Positions 33,883 to 42,446 of a stretch of DNA of 64,000 nucleotides are shown piece after piece. The translations under genes and the position numbers were made by a program. The notes under the pieces are model-generated. The model saw only the letters and a list, made by a program, of their open reading frames with translations, was not told where the DNA came from and made no database searches. The stretch lies in contig DBYZ01000016.1 in assembly GCA_002311655.1 (NCBI GenBank), positions 3,390 through 67,389 of the forward strand, written 5' to 3'. Within the stretch, counting starts at the first letter, position 1. Each line of letters begins with the position of its first letter. Origin of the DNA: Bacteroidales bacterium UBA1173 (GTDB lineage Bacteria > Bacteroidota > Bacteroidia > Bacteroidales > F082).

Positions 33883-35784
33883 TTAGTTAATACTGCTAAA
33901 ATTCCTCTTAATAAACTCACTTAATTCCTTTCCTTTCAACAAGTTCTTCGACAATCTTGCGAGGTCGTACAGCTGGTTGATGACCGCTTTTCTGTCATCT
34001 TCTGATTTCTCCATCAATGTGGCGATGGCTGCGTTGTTGGTGTTGAGCATCAGGGTGTAGCTGTCAGGCATGTCGCCCCACATAGGCATTCCGCCCATCT
34101 GATTCATCTCTTTGTAACGGCGCATCCACTCGTTTTGGATAATCTCGACAGGTGCCTCGTTCTCGTCCAAAGTGCTGAACTCAACGTTGAAATGTGTCTT
34201 GTCGATGATATCCTCAAACGCTTTCTTTACCTCTTCTTTCTGCTTGTCGTCGAGCTTTGATTCCTTCTTAACATCCTCTTTTTCAATGAGTTTGTCGATG
34301 GTGTTCGAGTCGACTCTCGCAAATGAGGTGTGCTCAAACTTCTGCTCAAACGTGCTGATGAAGTGAGAGTCAAGCATGCCGTCAAGCATCAGAACGTTGT
34401 AGCCGCGCTTCTTCGCCTTCTCGATGTTCGTGTATTGCTCATCAAGATTTGTCGCGTACAAATATACGACATTTCCGTCTTTGTTTTTCTGGTTTTCCTC
34501 AATTAATTTTTTGTATTCCTCAATCGTGTAATATTTGCCGTCGGTATCCTTGAAAAGCATGAATTTTTCAGCTCTTTCGAAGAACTTCGGATCGGCTATC
34601 ATACCGTAGACGATGAAAATCTTGATGTCGTCCCATTTCTTTTCGTAGTCTTCGCGGTCTTTCTTGAAGAGTTCTTCGAGTTTTTCAGCCACTTTTTTAG
34701 TGATATAAGACGAGATTTTCTTGACGTTTTGGTCGTTTTGCAAGAACGAACGGCTCACGTTCAACGGGATGTCTGGCGAGTCGATGACGCCGTGCAACAG
34801 ACTCAAGAAATCTGGCAAAATACCCTCGACGGAATCTGTCACGAACACCTCATTGCAATAGAGCTGAATCTTGTTGCGCTGGAACTCGTAACGGTTCGAA
34901 ATCTTAGGGAAATAAAGGATTCCCGTGAGGTTGAACGGGTAGTCGACGTTCAGATGGATGTGGAACATTGGCTCGGTGAAGTTCATCGGATACAGAGTGT
35001 GGTAAAACTCATTGTATTCCTTGTCCTCAATTGTCGATGGGGCTTTCTTCCACAATGGCGCGACATCATTGATGATCCAAGGCTTCTCGACTTCTTTCGT
35101 CTTCTGCTTGCCGTCTTTGTCAGTCTCACCTTCAATTGGTTCCTGAACTTTTTTTGTTCCGAATTGAATTGGCACTGACATGAATTTGCAGTATTTGTTG
35201 AGCAGCTCACGAATCTTGCCTTCTTCAAGGAAATCGGCGCAATCGTCTGAAATATAAAGAATTACGTCAGTGCCGCGACCGCCTTTGGCGATTGGATTCA
35301 TCGTGTACTCTGGCGATCCGTCGCATTCCCAGATAACGCCTTTTTCGTCGTCTTTCTGCGTGTATGACTTGGTGATTAAAGACACTTTCGACGAAACCAT
35401 GAAAGCGGAGTAGAAGCCCAAGCCAAAATGTCCGATTATGTTGGCAGCTTCAGCTTCGCTGTTGGTCTTGAATTTCTCCACAAACTCAGTGGCGCCTGAA
35501 AAAGCGATCTGGTTGATGTATTTGTCGACTTCTGCCTCTGTCATGCCGATGCCGTTGTCACGCACCGTGATGGTCTTTTTCTTCTTATCGACCTCCACCT
35601 TTATAGTCAAATCGCCGAGTTCGCCGTTGAATTCGCCAGCAGATGCTAATGTTTTCAGCTTTTGCGTGGCGTCGACAGCGTTGCTGATTATCTCACGTAA
35701 AAATATCTCGTTTTCCGAGTATAAAAACTTCTTAATAACTGGAAAAATGTTTTCCGTCTTGACTCCAATTGATCCGTTTTTCAT
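33883..35784 (-). CDS. htpG: Chaperone HtpG (Hsp90)
   Basis: A 633-residue bacterial Hsp90. The N-terminal GHKL ATPase shows LREIISNAVDA with the catalytic-region Glu and Asn, DNGIGM, and GHFGLGFYSAFMV forming the ATP lid. The middle domain follows at about 240-500, with FPKISNRYEF and the catalytic Arg in SRSFLQND. A shorter C-terminal dimerisation domain ends at about residue 633. It refolds late-stage client proteins using ATP. No heat-shock operator such as CIRCE is visible upstream. Confidence 0.98.
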   Translation of the reverse strand: MKNGSIGVKTENIFPVIKKFLYSENEIFLREIISNAVDATQKLKTLASAGEFNGELGDLTIKVEVDKKKKTITVRDNGIGMTEAEVDKYINQIAFSGATEFVEKFKTNSEAEAANIIGHFGLGFYSAFMVSSKVSLITKSYTQKDDEKGVIWECDGSPEYTMNPIAKGGRGTDVILYISDDCADFLEEGKIRELLNKYCKFMSVPIQFGTKKVQEPIEGETDKDGKQKTKEVEKPWIINDVAPLWKKAPSTIEDKEYNEFYHTLYPMNFTEPMFHIHLNVDYPFNLTGILYFPKISNRYEFQRNKIQLYCNEVFVTDSVEGILPDFLSLLHGVIDSPDIPLNVSRSFLQNDQNVKKISSYITKKVAEKLEELFKKDREDYEKKWDDIKIFIVYGMIADPKFFERAEKFMLFKDTDGKYYTIEEYKKLIEENQKNKDGNVVYLYATNLDEQYTNIEKAKKRGYNVLMLDGMLDSHFISTFEQKFEHTSFARVDSNTIDKLIEKEDVKKESKLDDKQKEEVKKAFEDIIDKTHFNVEFSTLDENEAPVEIIQNEWMRRYKEMNQMGGMPMWGDMPDSYTLMLNTNNAAIATLMEKSEDDRKAVINQLYDLARLSKNLLKGKELSEFIKRNFSSIN

Positions 35785-35868
35785 AATAAAACAATTTAGT
35801 AACTGTTTTTCATCAATTATTATGCCAAAAAACTTGAACTGACAAAATGTCGCTTGTCATTTTTTTAT

Positions 35869-35876
35869 TATTTTTG
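35869..35876 (+). promoter_or_regulatory. -7 box TATTTTTG for the methyltransferase gene
   Basis: TATTTTTG lies 17 bases before the ATG. TTG elements upstream (35854, 35834) are at non-standard spacing, so only the -7 box is supported. Confidence 0.5.
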
Positions 35877-35892
35877 CAAAAATAAAAATTAA

Positions 35893-37059
35893 ATGGAAAA
35901 ATTCTTCGAAAAACTCGAATCGGCTCTCAAAAATGACATTATGGTGAAAATGACATTGTCAAAGCCAGTGTCAAAAAATAGCGATTTGCGAAATATTTAT
36001 ATCAAACCTATCTTGTTGAGAGACAATAAGATGTGTCAGTTTACCTATCGCTACGAACGCCGCGACGAGACGAAGAATTTCGACATGGCTCAAACGATGG
36101 AGCAGGTGAGGAGCCTCGTTCCTGAAACGTTTCAAAATGTGTCGCTATTCACCATTTCTGAAGATGTGACGCTACTCGTCAGCAAGAAAGGCAAGCCTAC
36201 CATGATGTGCAAAAAAGTGCAGGAGAGCCGCGAGCAGGATCTGAGCCATGATCATGAGAAACAACGTCTGATTGACCCTGCCAAACCTTGGTGGTATCTT
36301 CTCGGACTGACAACACGCGAAGGCAAAGTGCTTGCCGACATGCAGCATAAGTTCAAGCAGATTTGCAAATACGTCGAAATCGTTGACGGCGTGATGCGCC
36401 AGACCAAGTTCGACGACGAGATTCACATCGCCGACATGGGTGCCGGAAAGGGGTACCTGACTTTCGCGTTGTACGAATATCTCACCACTCATTACGACAA
36501 GAAAATCGTGATGGAAGGTGTGGAAATCAGACGCGATTTAGTCGAAAAAATCAATGAAATCATCCAAAAATGCCAATTGAAAAATTTCAGATTCATTGAA
36601 AATTCGATTGAAAATTACAAATCGGAAAACTTGGATGTCCTCATTGCCCTTCATGCCTGCGACACTGCTACCGACGACGCTATATTAAAAGGTATCCGCA
36701 ACAATGCAAAGCTTATCATCTGCGCCCCTTGCTGCCATAAGCAGATTCGCCGCGAGATGGAGAAATCAGGCAAGACTGATTCCATGACAAAATATGGTAT
36801 TTCCCTTGAGCGTCAAGCAGTTATGATCACTGATGCGGTGCGTGCGTTCGTTTTGGAATATTGCGGCTATAAGACCCAGGTGATGGAGTTCATCGAAATC
36901 GACAACACCCCTAAAAACGTGCTTCTCGTCGGTCGAAAATCAGATAAACCTGTTGATAAAGAAGCGGTTGCGAAACAAATCAAGGAATTGCTTGACCAAT
37001 ACGGCATCGAGGAGCATTATTTGTGGAAGAATTTGTGGAAAAATTGTCGCACGTATTAA
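35893..37059 (+). CDS. SAM-dependent methyltransferase (methyltransferase domain 32-type)
   Basis: A 388-residue cytoplasmic protein. The SAM-binding motif I is IADMGAGKGYLTFALYEYL (near residue 178), followed by the acidic residue in MEGVEIRRDL. IALHACDTATDDA and IICAPCCHKQIRREM are characteristic of a family also represented by eukaryotic GSTCD and methyltransferase-like proteins. The two Cys and His of PCCHKQ suggest a metal or substrate site. The N-terminal 150 residues (FTYRYERRDETKNFDM and similar) are a separate alpha/beta domain. The substrate is unknown; RNA is plausible from related families but not shown. It stands alone, divergent from htpG. Confidence 0.8.
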   Translation: MEKFFEKLESALKNDIMVKMTLSKPVSKNSDLRNIYIKPILLRDNKMCQFTYRYERRDETKNFDMAQTMEQVRSLVPETFQNVSLFTISEDVTLLVSKKGKPTMMCKKVQESREQDLSHDHEKQRLIDPAKPWWYLLGLTTREGKVLADMQHKFKQICKYVEIVDGVMRQTKFDDEIHIADMGAGKGYLTFALYEYLTTHYDKKIVMEGVEIRRDLVEKINEIIQKCQLKNFRFIENSIENYKSENLDVLIALHACDTATDDAILKGIRNNAKLIICAPCCHKQIRREMEKSGKTDSMTKYGISLERQAVMITDAVRAFVLEYCGYKTQVMEFIEIDNTPKNVLLVGRKSDKPVDKEAVAKQIKELLDQYGIEEHYLWKNLWKNCRTY

Positions 37060-37076
37060 AATAAAGCGTAACTTTG
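37044..37076 (+). promoter_or_regulatory. ilvE promoter
   Basis: TTG at 37044-37046, a 22-base spacer, then TAACTTTG at 37069-37076. It lies inside and just after the end of the preceding gene, 46 bases before the ilvE ATG. Confidence 0.6.
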
Positions 37077-37122
37077 CAATCCCAGAAAACGACAAAAATA
37101 TTAACATAAAATAAATTTTATC

Positions 37123-38145
37123 ATGCAAAACATCGATTGGGGATCACTCCCATTTGGTTACTATCCAACAAATTACAACGTCCGTTGCTACTACAGAAAC
37201 GGCGAATGGGGCGAACTTGAATTCTGCTCAGAGACAACTATTAACATTCACATGGCTGCCACTTGCTTGCACTACGGTCAGGAAGCTTTCGAAGGCTTGA
37301 AGGCTCACCGCGGCGCTGACGGCAAAGTGCGTATCTTCCGTCTCGACGAGAATGCAAAACGTTTGCAGTCATCATGCGACGGTATCTGCATGCCTCGTTT
37401 CCCAATGGAGAAATTTGAGGAAGCTATGATCAAATGCGTGCAGCTCAACAAAGAATTCATCCCTACATACGAAAGCGGCGCATCATTGTATCTCCGTCCA
37501 TTAATTATAGGTACAGGCGCCCGCGTTGGTGTGAAACCAGCTGACGAATATCTGTTCATCGTGTTCGCAACACCTGTCGGACCATACTTCAAAGGCGGTT
37601 TCCAGGCTAACCCATACGTCATCACACGTAAATACGACCGTTCAGCTCCTCTCGGAACTGGTATCTACAAAGTCGGCGGTAACTACGCAGCATCATTGCG
37701 CGCTCACACCGAGGCTTGCCACGGCGGTCAGTATGCTTGCGAATTCTATCTCGACGCAAAAGAGAAGAAATATATCGACGAAGCTGGTGCAGCTAACTTC
37801 TTCGCAGTGAAAGATAACACATACATCACTCCACAGTCAACATCAATCCTTCCTTCAATCACAAACAAGAGCTTGATGCAGATCGCTGAAACTCTCGGCA
37901 TGAAGGTTGAACGTCGTCCAGTGGCAGAAGAAGAACTCGCTACATTCGAAGAGGCTGGCGCATGCGGTACAGCAGCTGTTATCAGCCCTATCTCACGCAT
38001 CGATGACCCTGAGACTGGCAAGTCATACCAATTCGGTGACGGTAAACCAGGTCCATGGAGCCAGAAGCTTTACAACAAACTCCGTGGCATCCAGACAGGT
38101 CTTGAAAAAGACGAGTTCGGCTGGAACACCATCGTCGAGATCTAA
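37123..38145 (+). CDS. ilvE: Branched-chain amino acid aminotransferase
   Basis: A 340-residue class IV PLP aminotransferase that interconverts Leu, Ile, Val and their 2-oxo acids using glutamate. The PLP-binding Lys183 lies in GTGIYKVGGNYAASLRAHTEA. Other landmarks are LHYGQEAFEGLKAHRG near the start, LYLRPLIIGTG, and EEAGACGTAAVISPIS near the end. The length and KVGGNYA motif place it with the longer, eukaryote-like BCAT group rather than the 300-residue E. coli type. Codon use is biased to C-ending codons, consistent with high expression. A strong terminator follows. Confidence 0.96.
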   Translation: MQNIDWGSLPFGYYPTNYNVRCYYRNGEWGELEFCSETTINIHMAATCLHYGQEAFEGLKAHRGADGKVRIFRLDENAKRLQSSCDGICMPRFPMEKFEEAMIKCVQLNKEFIPTYESGASLYLRPLIIGTGARVGVKPADEYLFIVFATPVGPYFKGGFQANPYVITRKYDRSAPLGTGIYKVGGNYAASLRAHTEACHGGQYACEFYLDAKEKKYIDEAGAANFFAVKDNTYITPQSTSILPSITNKSLMQIAETLGMKVERRPVAEEELATFEEAGACGTAAVISPISRIDDPETGKSYQFGDGKPGPWSQKLYNKLRGIQTGLEKDEFGWNTIVEI

Positions 38146-38170
38146 TATTAGATCAAGCAATAAAATTTTG

Positions 38171-38210
38171 ATAAACACGTCATTTTTGTGGCGTGTTTAT
38201 TATTTTTTTT
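38171..38210 (+). terminator. ilvE terminator
   Basis: The 9-bp perfect stem ATAAACACG/CGTGTTTAT (38171-38179 with 38192-38200) is followed by TATTTTTTTT. Its loop contains the TTTG that probably serves as the -33 element of the next gene. Confidence 0.8.
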
Positions 38211-38219
38211 ATATCTTTG
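38185..38219 (+). promoter_or_regulatory. Promoter for the Omp28-like gene
   Basis: TTTG at 38185-38188 (in the terminator loop), a 23-base spacer, then TATCTTTG at 38212-38219, 36 bases before the start codon. Confidence 0.65.
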
Positions 38220-38255
38220 CAAGACTGAAAATTAGTACTAATAAAAAATATCACT

Positions 38256-40013
38256 ATGAAAAAATTTACATTCGCTTTGATTTCATTGCTGACACTGGCA
38301 TTTTCAGTTAATGCTCAGCAATATGTTTCAACAGAACCGGCTAACAGAAACGTTATCCTGGAGGAATTCACTGGTCGTGGCTGTGGCTACTGCACCGACG
38401 GACACCGTATCGCTAACCAGATTATGGCTGCCAACCCAGGAAGAGTTTGGGCTATCAACATCCATGCTGGTGGTTATGCTCAGTCATCTTATCCTAACAT
38501 GATTACTACTGACGGTAACACCATCCATGGCGGATTCAGCATCAGCGGTTATCCTACAGGCGTCGTCAACAGAACAACAGCTGCAGGTATCGACCGCGGT
38601 CAGTGGACAGGTCAGGCTAACACACAGCTCAACCAGGCTGCTGAATGCAATGTCGCAGGTATAGCAAGAATCAATCCTGAAACAAGACTTGCAACTATCA
38701 CTGTTGAGGTTTATTACACTGGAAATAGCTCTGTTACTGAGAATTATCTTACAGTGGCTATGCTTCAGGACAGTATCCTCGGCTCACAGTCTGACTACGG
38801 CAACTACAATCCGACACAGTGGCTCAACGGCCAGTATGTCCACATGCACATCCTTCGCGATGTCATCACTCCAAGCGCATGGGGCGAGGCTATCTCTCCA
38901 ACGACAGCTGGTACTTTGATTACCAAGACTTATGAATATCAGATTCCGGAAGTCATCGGCAGCCCTAACGGCGTTGATGTCGTTCTCGATCACATCTTCT
39001 TCCTCGCATGGGTGTCAGAAAGAACACAAGGTCAGGCAACACGTCCTATCCTCACAGCTTGCGAGCTTGAAAAGACCACACTGACTGACGAACCAATCTA
39101 TCCTGCAATGGGCGCTGTCACCCAGATTATCGCAGCATCATGCACAATGGAGAAAGATTTCGATTTCAGCGTTGCTAACATCGGAACAGAGACTTTGACA
39201 TCATTGAAGTTTAATGCAGAGGTCGCGGATATGTCATACGAGTTTGAATGGACAGGCGAGCTTCCTTCAGGTGAAAACACCAAGATGGAATTCTCAATGG
39301 CTGTTCCTTATGGTAATTATGTCGGTACATTGCGTATTACCGAGGCTAACGGTCAGGCTTTTGAAAACTCAACAGTTTTCATGGCTGAAAGTCAGGAATG
39401 GGCTGAAGTTGATGCAGAAGGCGACGAGACTGATATCAAGGTTTACATCGTTCAGGACCAGTTCGGTGAGCAGATTACTTGGGATATCATCAATTCAGCA
39501 GGCGATATAGTCGCATCTGGCGGTCCTTACCAGCATCTTATCGGCTCTGGCTCAACACAGGTGAATGTCGGTAACGTCAACGGCATCGCTACAAACGAGT
39601 GCTATCTCTTCAGAATCTACGACTCAAACGGCAATGGTATCTGCTGCAATTATGGTAACGGATATTATTATCTCAAAGATGCTAATGGCAACAGATTTAT
39701 TGAAGGTGCAGGCGATTACGGCGAGGGTACTACAAACCTCTTCTCAATCCATAAACATGGTGATGCAGTGAATGAGGCAATGTCTTCAAGCTTCAATATC
39801 TATCCAAATCCTGCCAATAGCAAGATTTACGTTGACGGAGAAGATGTTGGCGCTGTCGAGGTTTACAACTCTTTAGGCCAGAAGGTGGCAACAGTTGAAG
39901 GCTCAGAGCACACATCTGTTGACGTTACATCATTTGAAAACGGTGTTTACGTTGTGAGAGTCATCACCAACGAAGGCGCTGTGACAACACAAAAAGTTAC
40001 TATCGCTCGCTAA
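38256..40013 (+). CDS. Omp28-like T9SS cargo with thioredoxin-type CGYC
   Basis: A 585-residue protein with signal peptide (residues 1-21, SVNAQ). Residues about 22-250 match the Omp28 family: VILEEFTGRGCGYCTDGHRIA near residue 40 carries a CGYC thioredoxin-type motif, and SGYPTGVVNR is the cis-Pro region. A beta-sandwich domain follows. A region near 450-470 (IYDSNGNGICCNYGNGYYYL) has the D-x-N-G-N-G calcium-loop pattern common in Bacteroidota exoproteins. The T9SS sorting domain is at about 515-585 (FNIYPNPANSKIY ... NGVYVVRVI). It probably acts at the cell surface, perhaps as a thiol oxidoreductase; the redox role is inferred from the motif only. Confidence 0.88.
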   Translation: MKKFTFALISLLTLAFSVNAQQYVSTEPANRNVILEEFTGRGCGYCTDGHRIANQIMAANPGRVWAINIHAGGYAQSSYPNMITTDGNTIHGGFSISGYPTGVVNRTTAAGIDRGQWTGQANTQLNQAAECNVAGIARINPETRLATITVEVYYTGNSSVTENYLTVAMLQDSILGSQSDYGNYNPTQWLNGQYVHMHILRDVITPSAWGEAISPTTAGTLITKTYEYQIPEVIGSPNGVDVVLDHIFFLAWVSERTQGQATRPILTACELEKTTLTDEPIYPAMGAVTQIIAASCTMEKDFDFSVANIGTETLTSLKFNAEVADMSYEFEWTGELPSGENTKMEFSMAVPYGNYVGTLRITEANGQAFENSTVFMAESQEWAEVDAEGDETDIKVYIVQDQFGEQITWDIINSAGDIVASGGPYQHLIGSGSTQVNVGNVNGIATNECYLFRIYDSNGNGICCNYGNGYYYLKDANGNRFIEGAGDYGEGTTNLFSIHKHGDAVNEAMSSSFNIYPNPANSKIYVDGEDVGAVEVYNSLGQKVATVEGSEHTSVDVTSFENGVYVVRVITNEGAVTTQKVTIAR

Positions 40014-40024
40014 ATTTGAAGCAA

Positions 40025-40420
40025 ATGTTTTCGTGCCCCATTCAAATAAGAATGAGCGACCTCGATCCGTTTGACCATGTCAACAACGGGGCGCAGTGCA
40101 ACCTCTTCGACTACGGTCGCAGCCAGTATTTTGAACATCTGTTCAATCATCAGATTGATTGGATGAAATTCAGCTACGTGCTTGTACATGTTGAGCTGGA
40201 CTTCAAGAAACCTGTGAAGATACAAGACCAGATAGTCTGTGAGACAGAGGTTTATGAAGTAGGGCACACAAGCTTTAAAATGCGTCAATATCTAAAAAAC
40301 GCTGTGACAAACGACATTCTGACCGTTTGTCACAGCGTTATTGTTTGCATCGACCGGGCTAAAAACGTGCCAATGGATATCCCAGAGACCGATCGGTTTA
40401 TGCTCGGTTACAGCTTCTAG
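40025..40420 (+). CDS. Acyl-CoA thioesterase, hotdog fold (YbgC/4HBT-like)
   Basis: A 131-residue hotdog-fold protein. The opening CPIQIRMSDLDPFDHVNNGAQ has the Asp and His-Val-Asn pattern of the 4-hydroxybenzoyl-CoA thioesterase family, and DYGRSQYFEHL is the central helix. Such enzymes hydrolyse acyl-CoA esters; the physiological substrate is not known. The start is taken at ATG 40025 (MFSCPIQIR); an in-frame TTG nine bases upstream is possible. It follows the Omp28-like gene by 11 bases. Its stop TAG is part of a CTAG shared with the stop of pyrF on the other strand. Confidence 0.85.
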   Translation: MFSCPIQIRMSDLDPFDHVNNGAQCNLFDYGRSQYFEHLFNHQIDWMKFSYVLVHVELDFKKPVKIQDQIVCETEVYEVGHTSFKMRQYLKNAVTNDILTVCHSVIVCIDRAKNVPMDIPETDRFMLGYSF

Positions 40421-41226
40421 ATGAATTTTTCCATCTGTTTTTGCAGTTTCTCTGCCTCTTCTGCGGCTCTCTCCGCAAAGTCTTCACCATTTGAAGCGTA
40501 GATAATTCCTCTTGATGAGTTTACTAACAGCCCGATTTGGTCGTTGAGACCGTATTTTGCAACGGCTTGTAAATCACCGCCTTGTGCTCCGACACCTGGC
40601 ACGAGAAGGAAGCTGTCAGGCATCATCTTACGGATCTCGCCGAGTTCCTCGGGATGTGTGGCACCGACAACATACATCATCTTATTGCTGTCAGCCCATT
40701 CTTGTGATTTCAGTAAAACGTTTTTATAAAGTTCCTTGCCTTCAGCGTTGAGATATTGGAAGTCTTTTGAGCCTTTGTTTGATGTCAGAGCCAACAAAAT
40801 GACCCATTTGTCTTCAAAACCGAGGAAAGGCTCCACTGAATCGACTCCCATATAAGGTGCTACAGTAATGGCGTCGGCGTTCAACGTCTCAAAGAATGCA
40901 CGTGCATAATTGGCTGATGTGTTTCCGATATCGCCACGTTTTGCGTCAGCGATAACAAAAATCTCAGGATAGTTTTCCTTGATGTAATTGATTGTCTTTT
41001 CGAGACTTAGCCATCCTTTTGCACCGTAAACCTCGTAAAAAGCGGTGTTCGGCTTATAAGCTACAGCATATTTTGCGGTGGCATCAATAATGGCTTTGTT
41101 AAAAGCAAAAACTGGATCTTCTTCGCTCAAAAGATGCTGCGGAATCTTTTTTATGTCAGTGTCAAGTCCCACGCAAAGAAATGATTTCTTCGCTTTTATC
41201 TGACTGGTTATCGCTTCCTTATTCAT
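40417..41226 (-). CDS. pyrF: Orotidine 5'-phosphate decarboxylase (class 2)
   Basis: A 269-residue TIM-barrel enzyme converting OMP to UMP, the last step of de novo UMP synthesis. CVGLDTD at the start and VIADAKRGDIGNTSANYA, containing the catalytic Asp-Lys-Asp set, place it in the longer type 2 family. LLVPGVGAQGGDLQAV is the phosphate-binding region. It lies downstream of prfA on the same strand, separated by a 137-base stretch filled by a palindromic repeat. Confidence 0.96.
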   Translation of the reverse strand: MNKEAITSQIKAKKSFLCVGLDTDIKKIPQHLLSEEDPVFAFNKAIIDATAKYAVAYKPNTAFYEVYGAKGWLSLEKTINYIKENYPEIFVIADAKRGDIGNTSANYARAFFETLNADAITVAPYMGVDSVEPFLGFEDKWVILLALTSNKGSKDFQYLNAEGKELYKNVLLKSQEWADSNKMMYVVGATHPEELGEIRKMMPDSFLLVPGVGAQGGDLQAVAKYGLNDQIGLLVNSSRGIIYASNGEDFAERAAEEAEKLQKQMEKFI

Positions 41227-41252
41227 AATATTTTATTAAGTCACAAATTGTT

Positions 41253-41353
41253 CGTCATTTCGAGCTTGTCGAGAAATCACCGCCATCGGAATGTCCCGAA
41301 TCAATTGATTGGCGGAGATTTCTCCATTGCGCTTTGCTCCAGTCGAAATGACG
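41253..41353. repeat. 101-bp palindromic repeat element (CGTCATTTCGA type)
   Basis: Nested inverted arms: CGTCATTTCGA 41253-41263 with TCGAAATGACG 41343-41353; GAGAAATC 41271-41278 with GATTTCTC 41317-41324; CCGCCA 41280-41285 with TGGCGG 41310-41315. It fills the gap between prfA and pyrF and resembles dispersed REP- or MITE-like elements of Bacteroidota. Confidence 0.75.
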
Positions 41354-41363
41354 GGGTTGGGTG

Positions 41364-42446
41364 TTATTCCTCAAGTCCCTCCTTGAGTCTTTCAGCGTTC
41401 TCTGCCATTTGCAGATTCTCGATAAACGAAGTGAGGTCGCCATCCATCACTGATGTCAGATTATACACGGTGAATCCGATACGATGGTCGGTGACACGGC
41501 CCTGTGGATAGTTATATGTGCGGATCTTCGCTGAGCGGTCGCCCGTCGACACCATGGTCTTACGTTTTGAGCAAACCTCTTCCATATATTTGTTGTACTC
41601 AGCTTCGTAGATACGAGTACGCAGGATCTTCATTGCCTTTGCCATGTTCTTGGCCTGTGAACGCTCGTCGATGCAGCTCACCACCACGCCAGTAGGGATG
41701 TGGGTGAGACGCACGGCTGAATATGTTGTGTTAACGCACTGTCCGCCAGGTCCTGATGCTGCGCAGTAAACCTCTTTCTTGATATCTTTGTCGAGCAGTT
41801 CCACGTCGAATTCCTCAGCTTCCGGAAGCACCACCACTGATGCTGCAGATGTGTGGATACGTCCCTGTGTCTCGGTCTTAGGCACACGTTGCACGCGATG
41901 CACTCCTGATTCAAACTTTAGGATTCCGTAGGCTCCGTCGCCTATGACGTTGAACACTATTTCCTTGAAACCGCCAGCTGTTCCTTCGTTTGCATCGACG
42001 GTCTCCACTTTCCAGTTCTTAGCTTCACAGAACTTAATATACATTCTGTAGAGGTCGCCTGCAAAGATAGCAGCTTCATCGCCGCCAGTGCCTGCACGGA
42101 TCTCCATCACGGCGTTCTTGCCGTCGGTAGGGTCTTTAGGGATGAGCATCAAGCGGATGTCCTCTTCGAGTTTTGCAACTTTTTCTGTCGCCTCGTCGAG
42201 TTCTTCCTGCGCCATCTCACGCATGTCCTCGTCTTTCTCAGTCTTCAACAATTCCTTTGCCTCACTGATGTTTGCGAGATATGTCTTGTACTGATTGAAC
42301 GCTTCTATAACAGGTTCAAGGTCTTTATAATCTTTATTCACCTTGACGTAACGCTTCATGTCGTTCATCAGTTCTGGGTCATTGAGCTGCTCACGCAGCG
42401 CTTCCCAGCGTTCTTTAATCGCTTCTAATTTGTCAATTATTTCCAT
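41364..42446 (-). CDS. prfA: Peptide chain release factor 1
   Basis: A 360-residue class I release factor recognising UAA and UAG. The peptidyl-hydrolysis motif GGQ (near residue 235) is in SGPGGQCVNTTYSAVRL. The codon-reading tripeptide appears as PKT in HRVQRVPKTETQGRIHTSA, fitting the P-x-T pattern of RF1 rather than SPF of RF2. All domains and length are normal. Its ATG overlaps the purM stop (TAATG), so it is translationally coupled to purine synthesis gene purM. Confidence 0.97.
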   Translation of the reverse strand: MEIIDKLEAIKERWEALREQLNDPELMNDMKRYVKVNKDYKDLEPVIEAFNQYKTYLANISEAKELLKTEKDEDMREMAQEELDEATEKVAKLEEDIRLMLIPKDPTDGKNAVMEIRAGTGGDEAAIFAGDLYRMYIKFCEAKNWKVETVDANEGTAGGFKEIVFNVIGDGAYGILKFESGVHRVQRVPKTETQGRIHTSAASVVVLPEAEEFDVELLDKDIKKEVYCAASGPGGQCVNTTYSAVRLTHIPTGVVVSCIDERSQAKNMAKAMKILRTRIYEAEYNKYMEEVCSKRKTMVSTGDRSAKIRTYNYPQGRVTDHRIGFTVYNLTSVMDGDLTSFIENLQMAENAERLKEGLEE

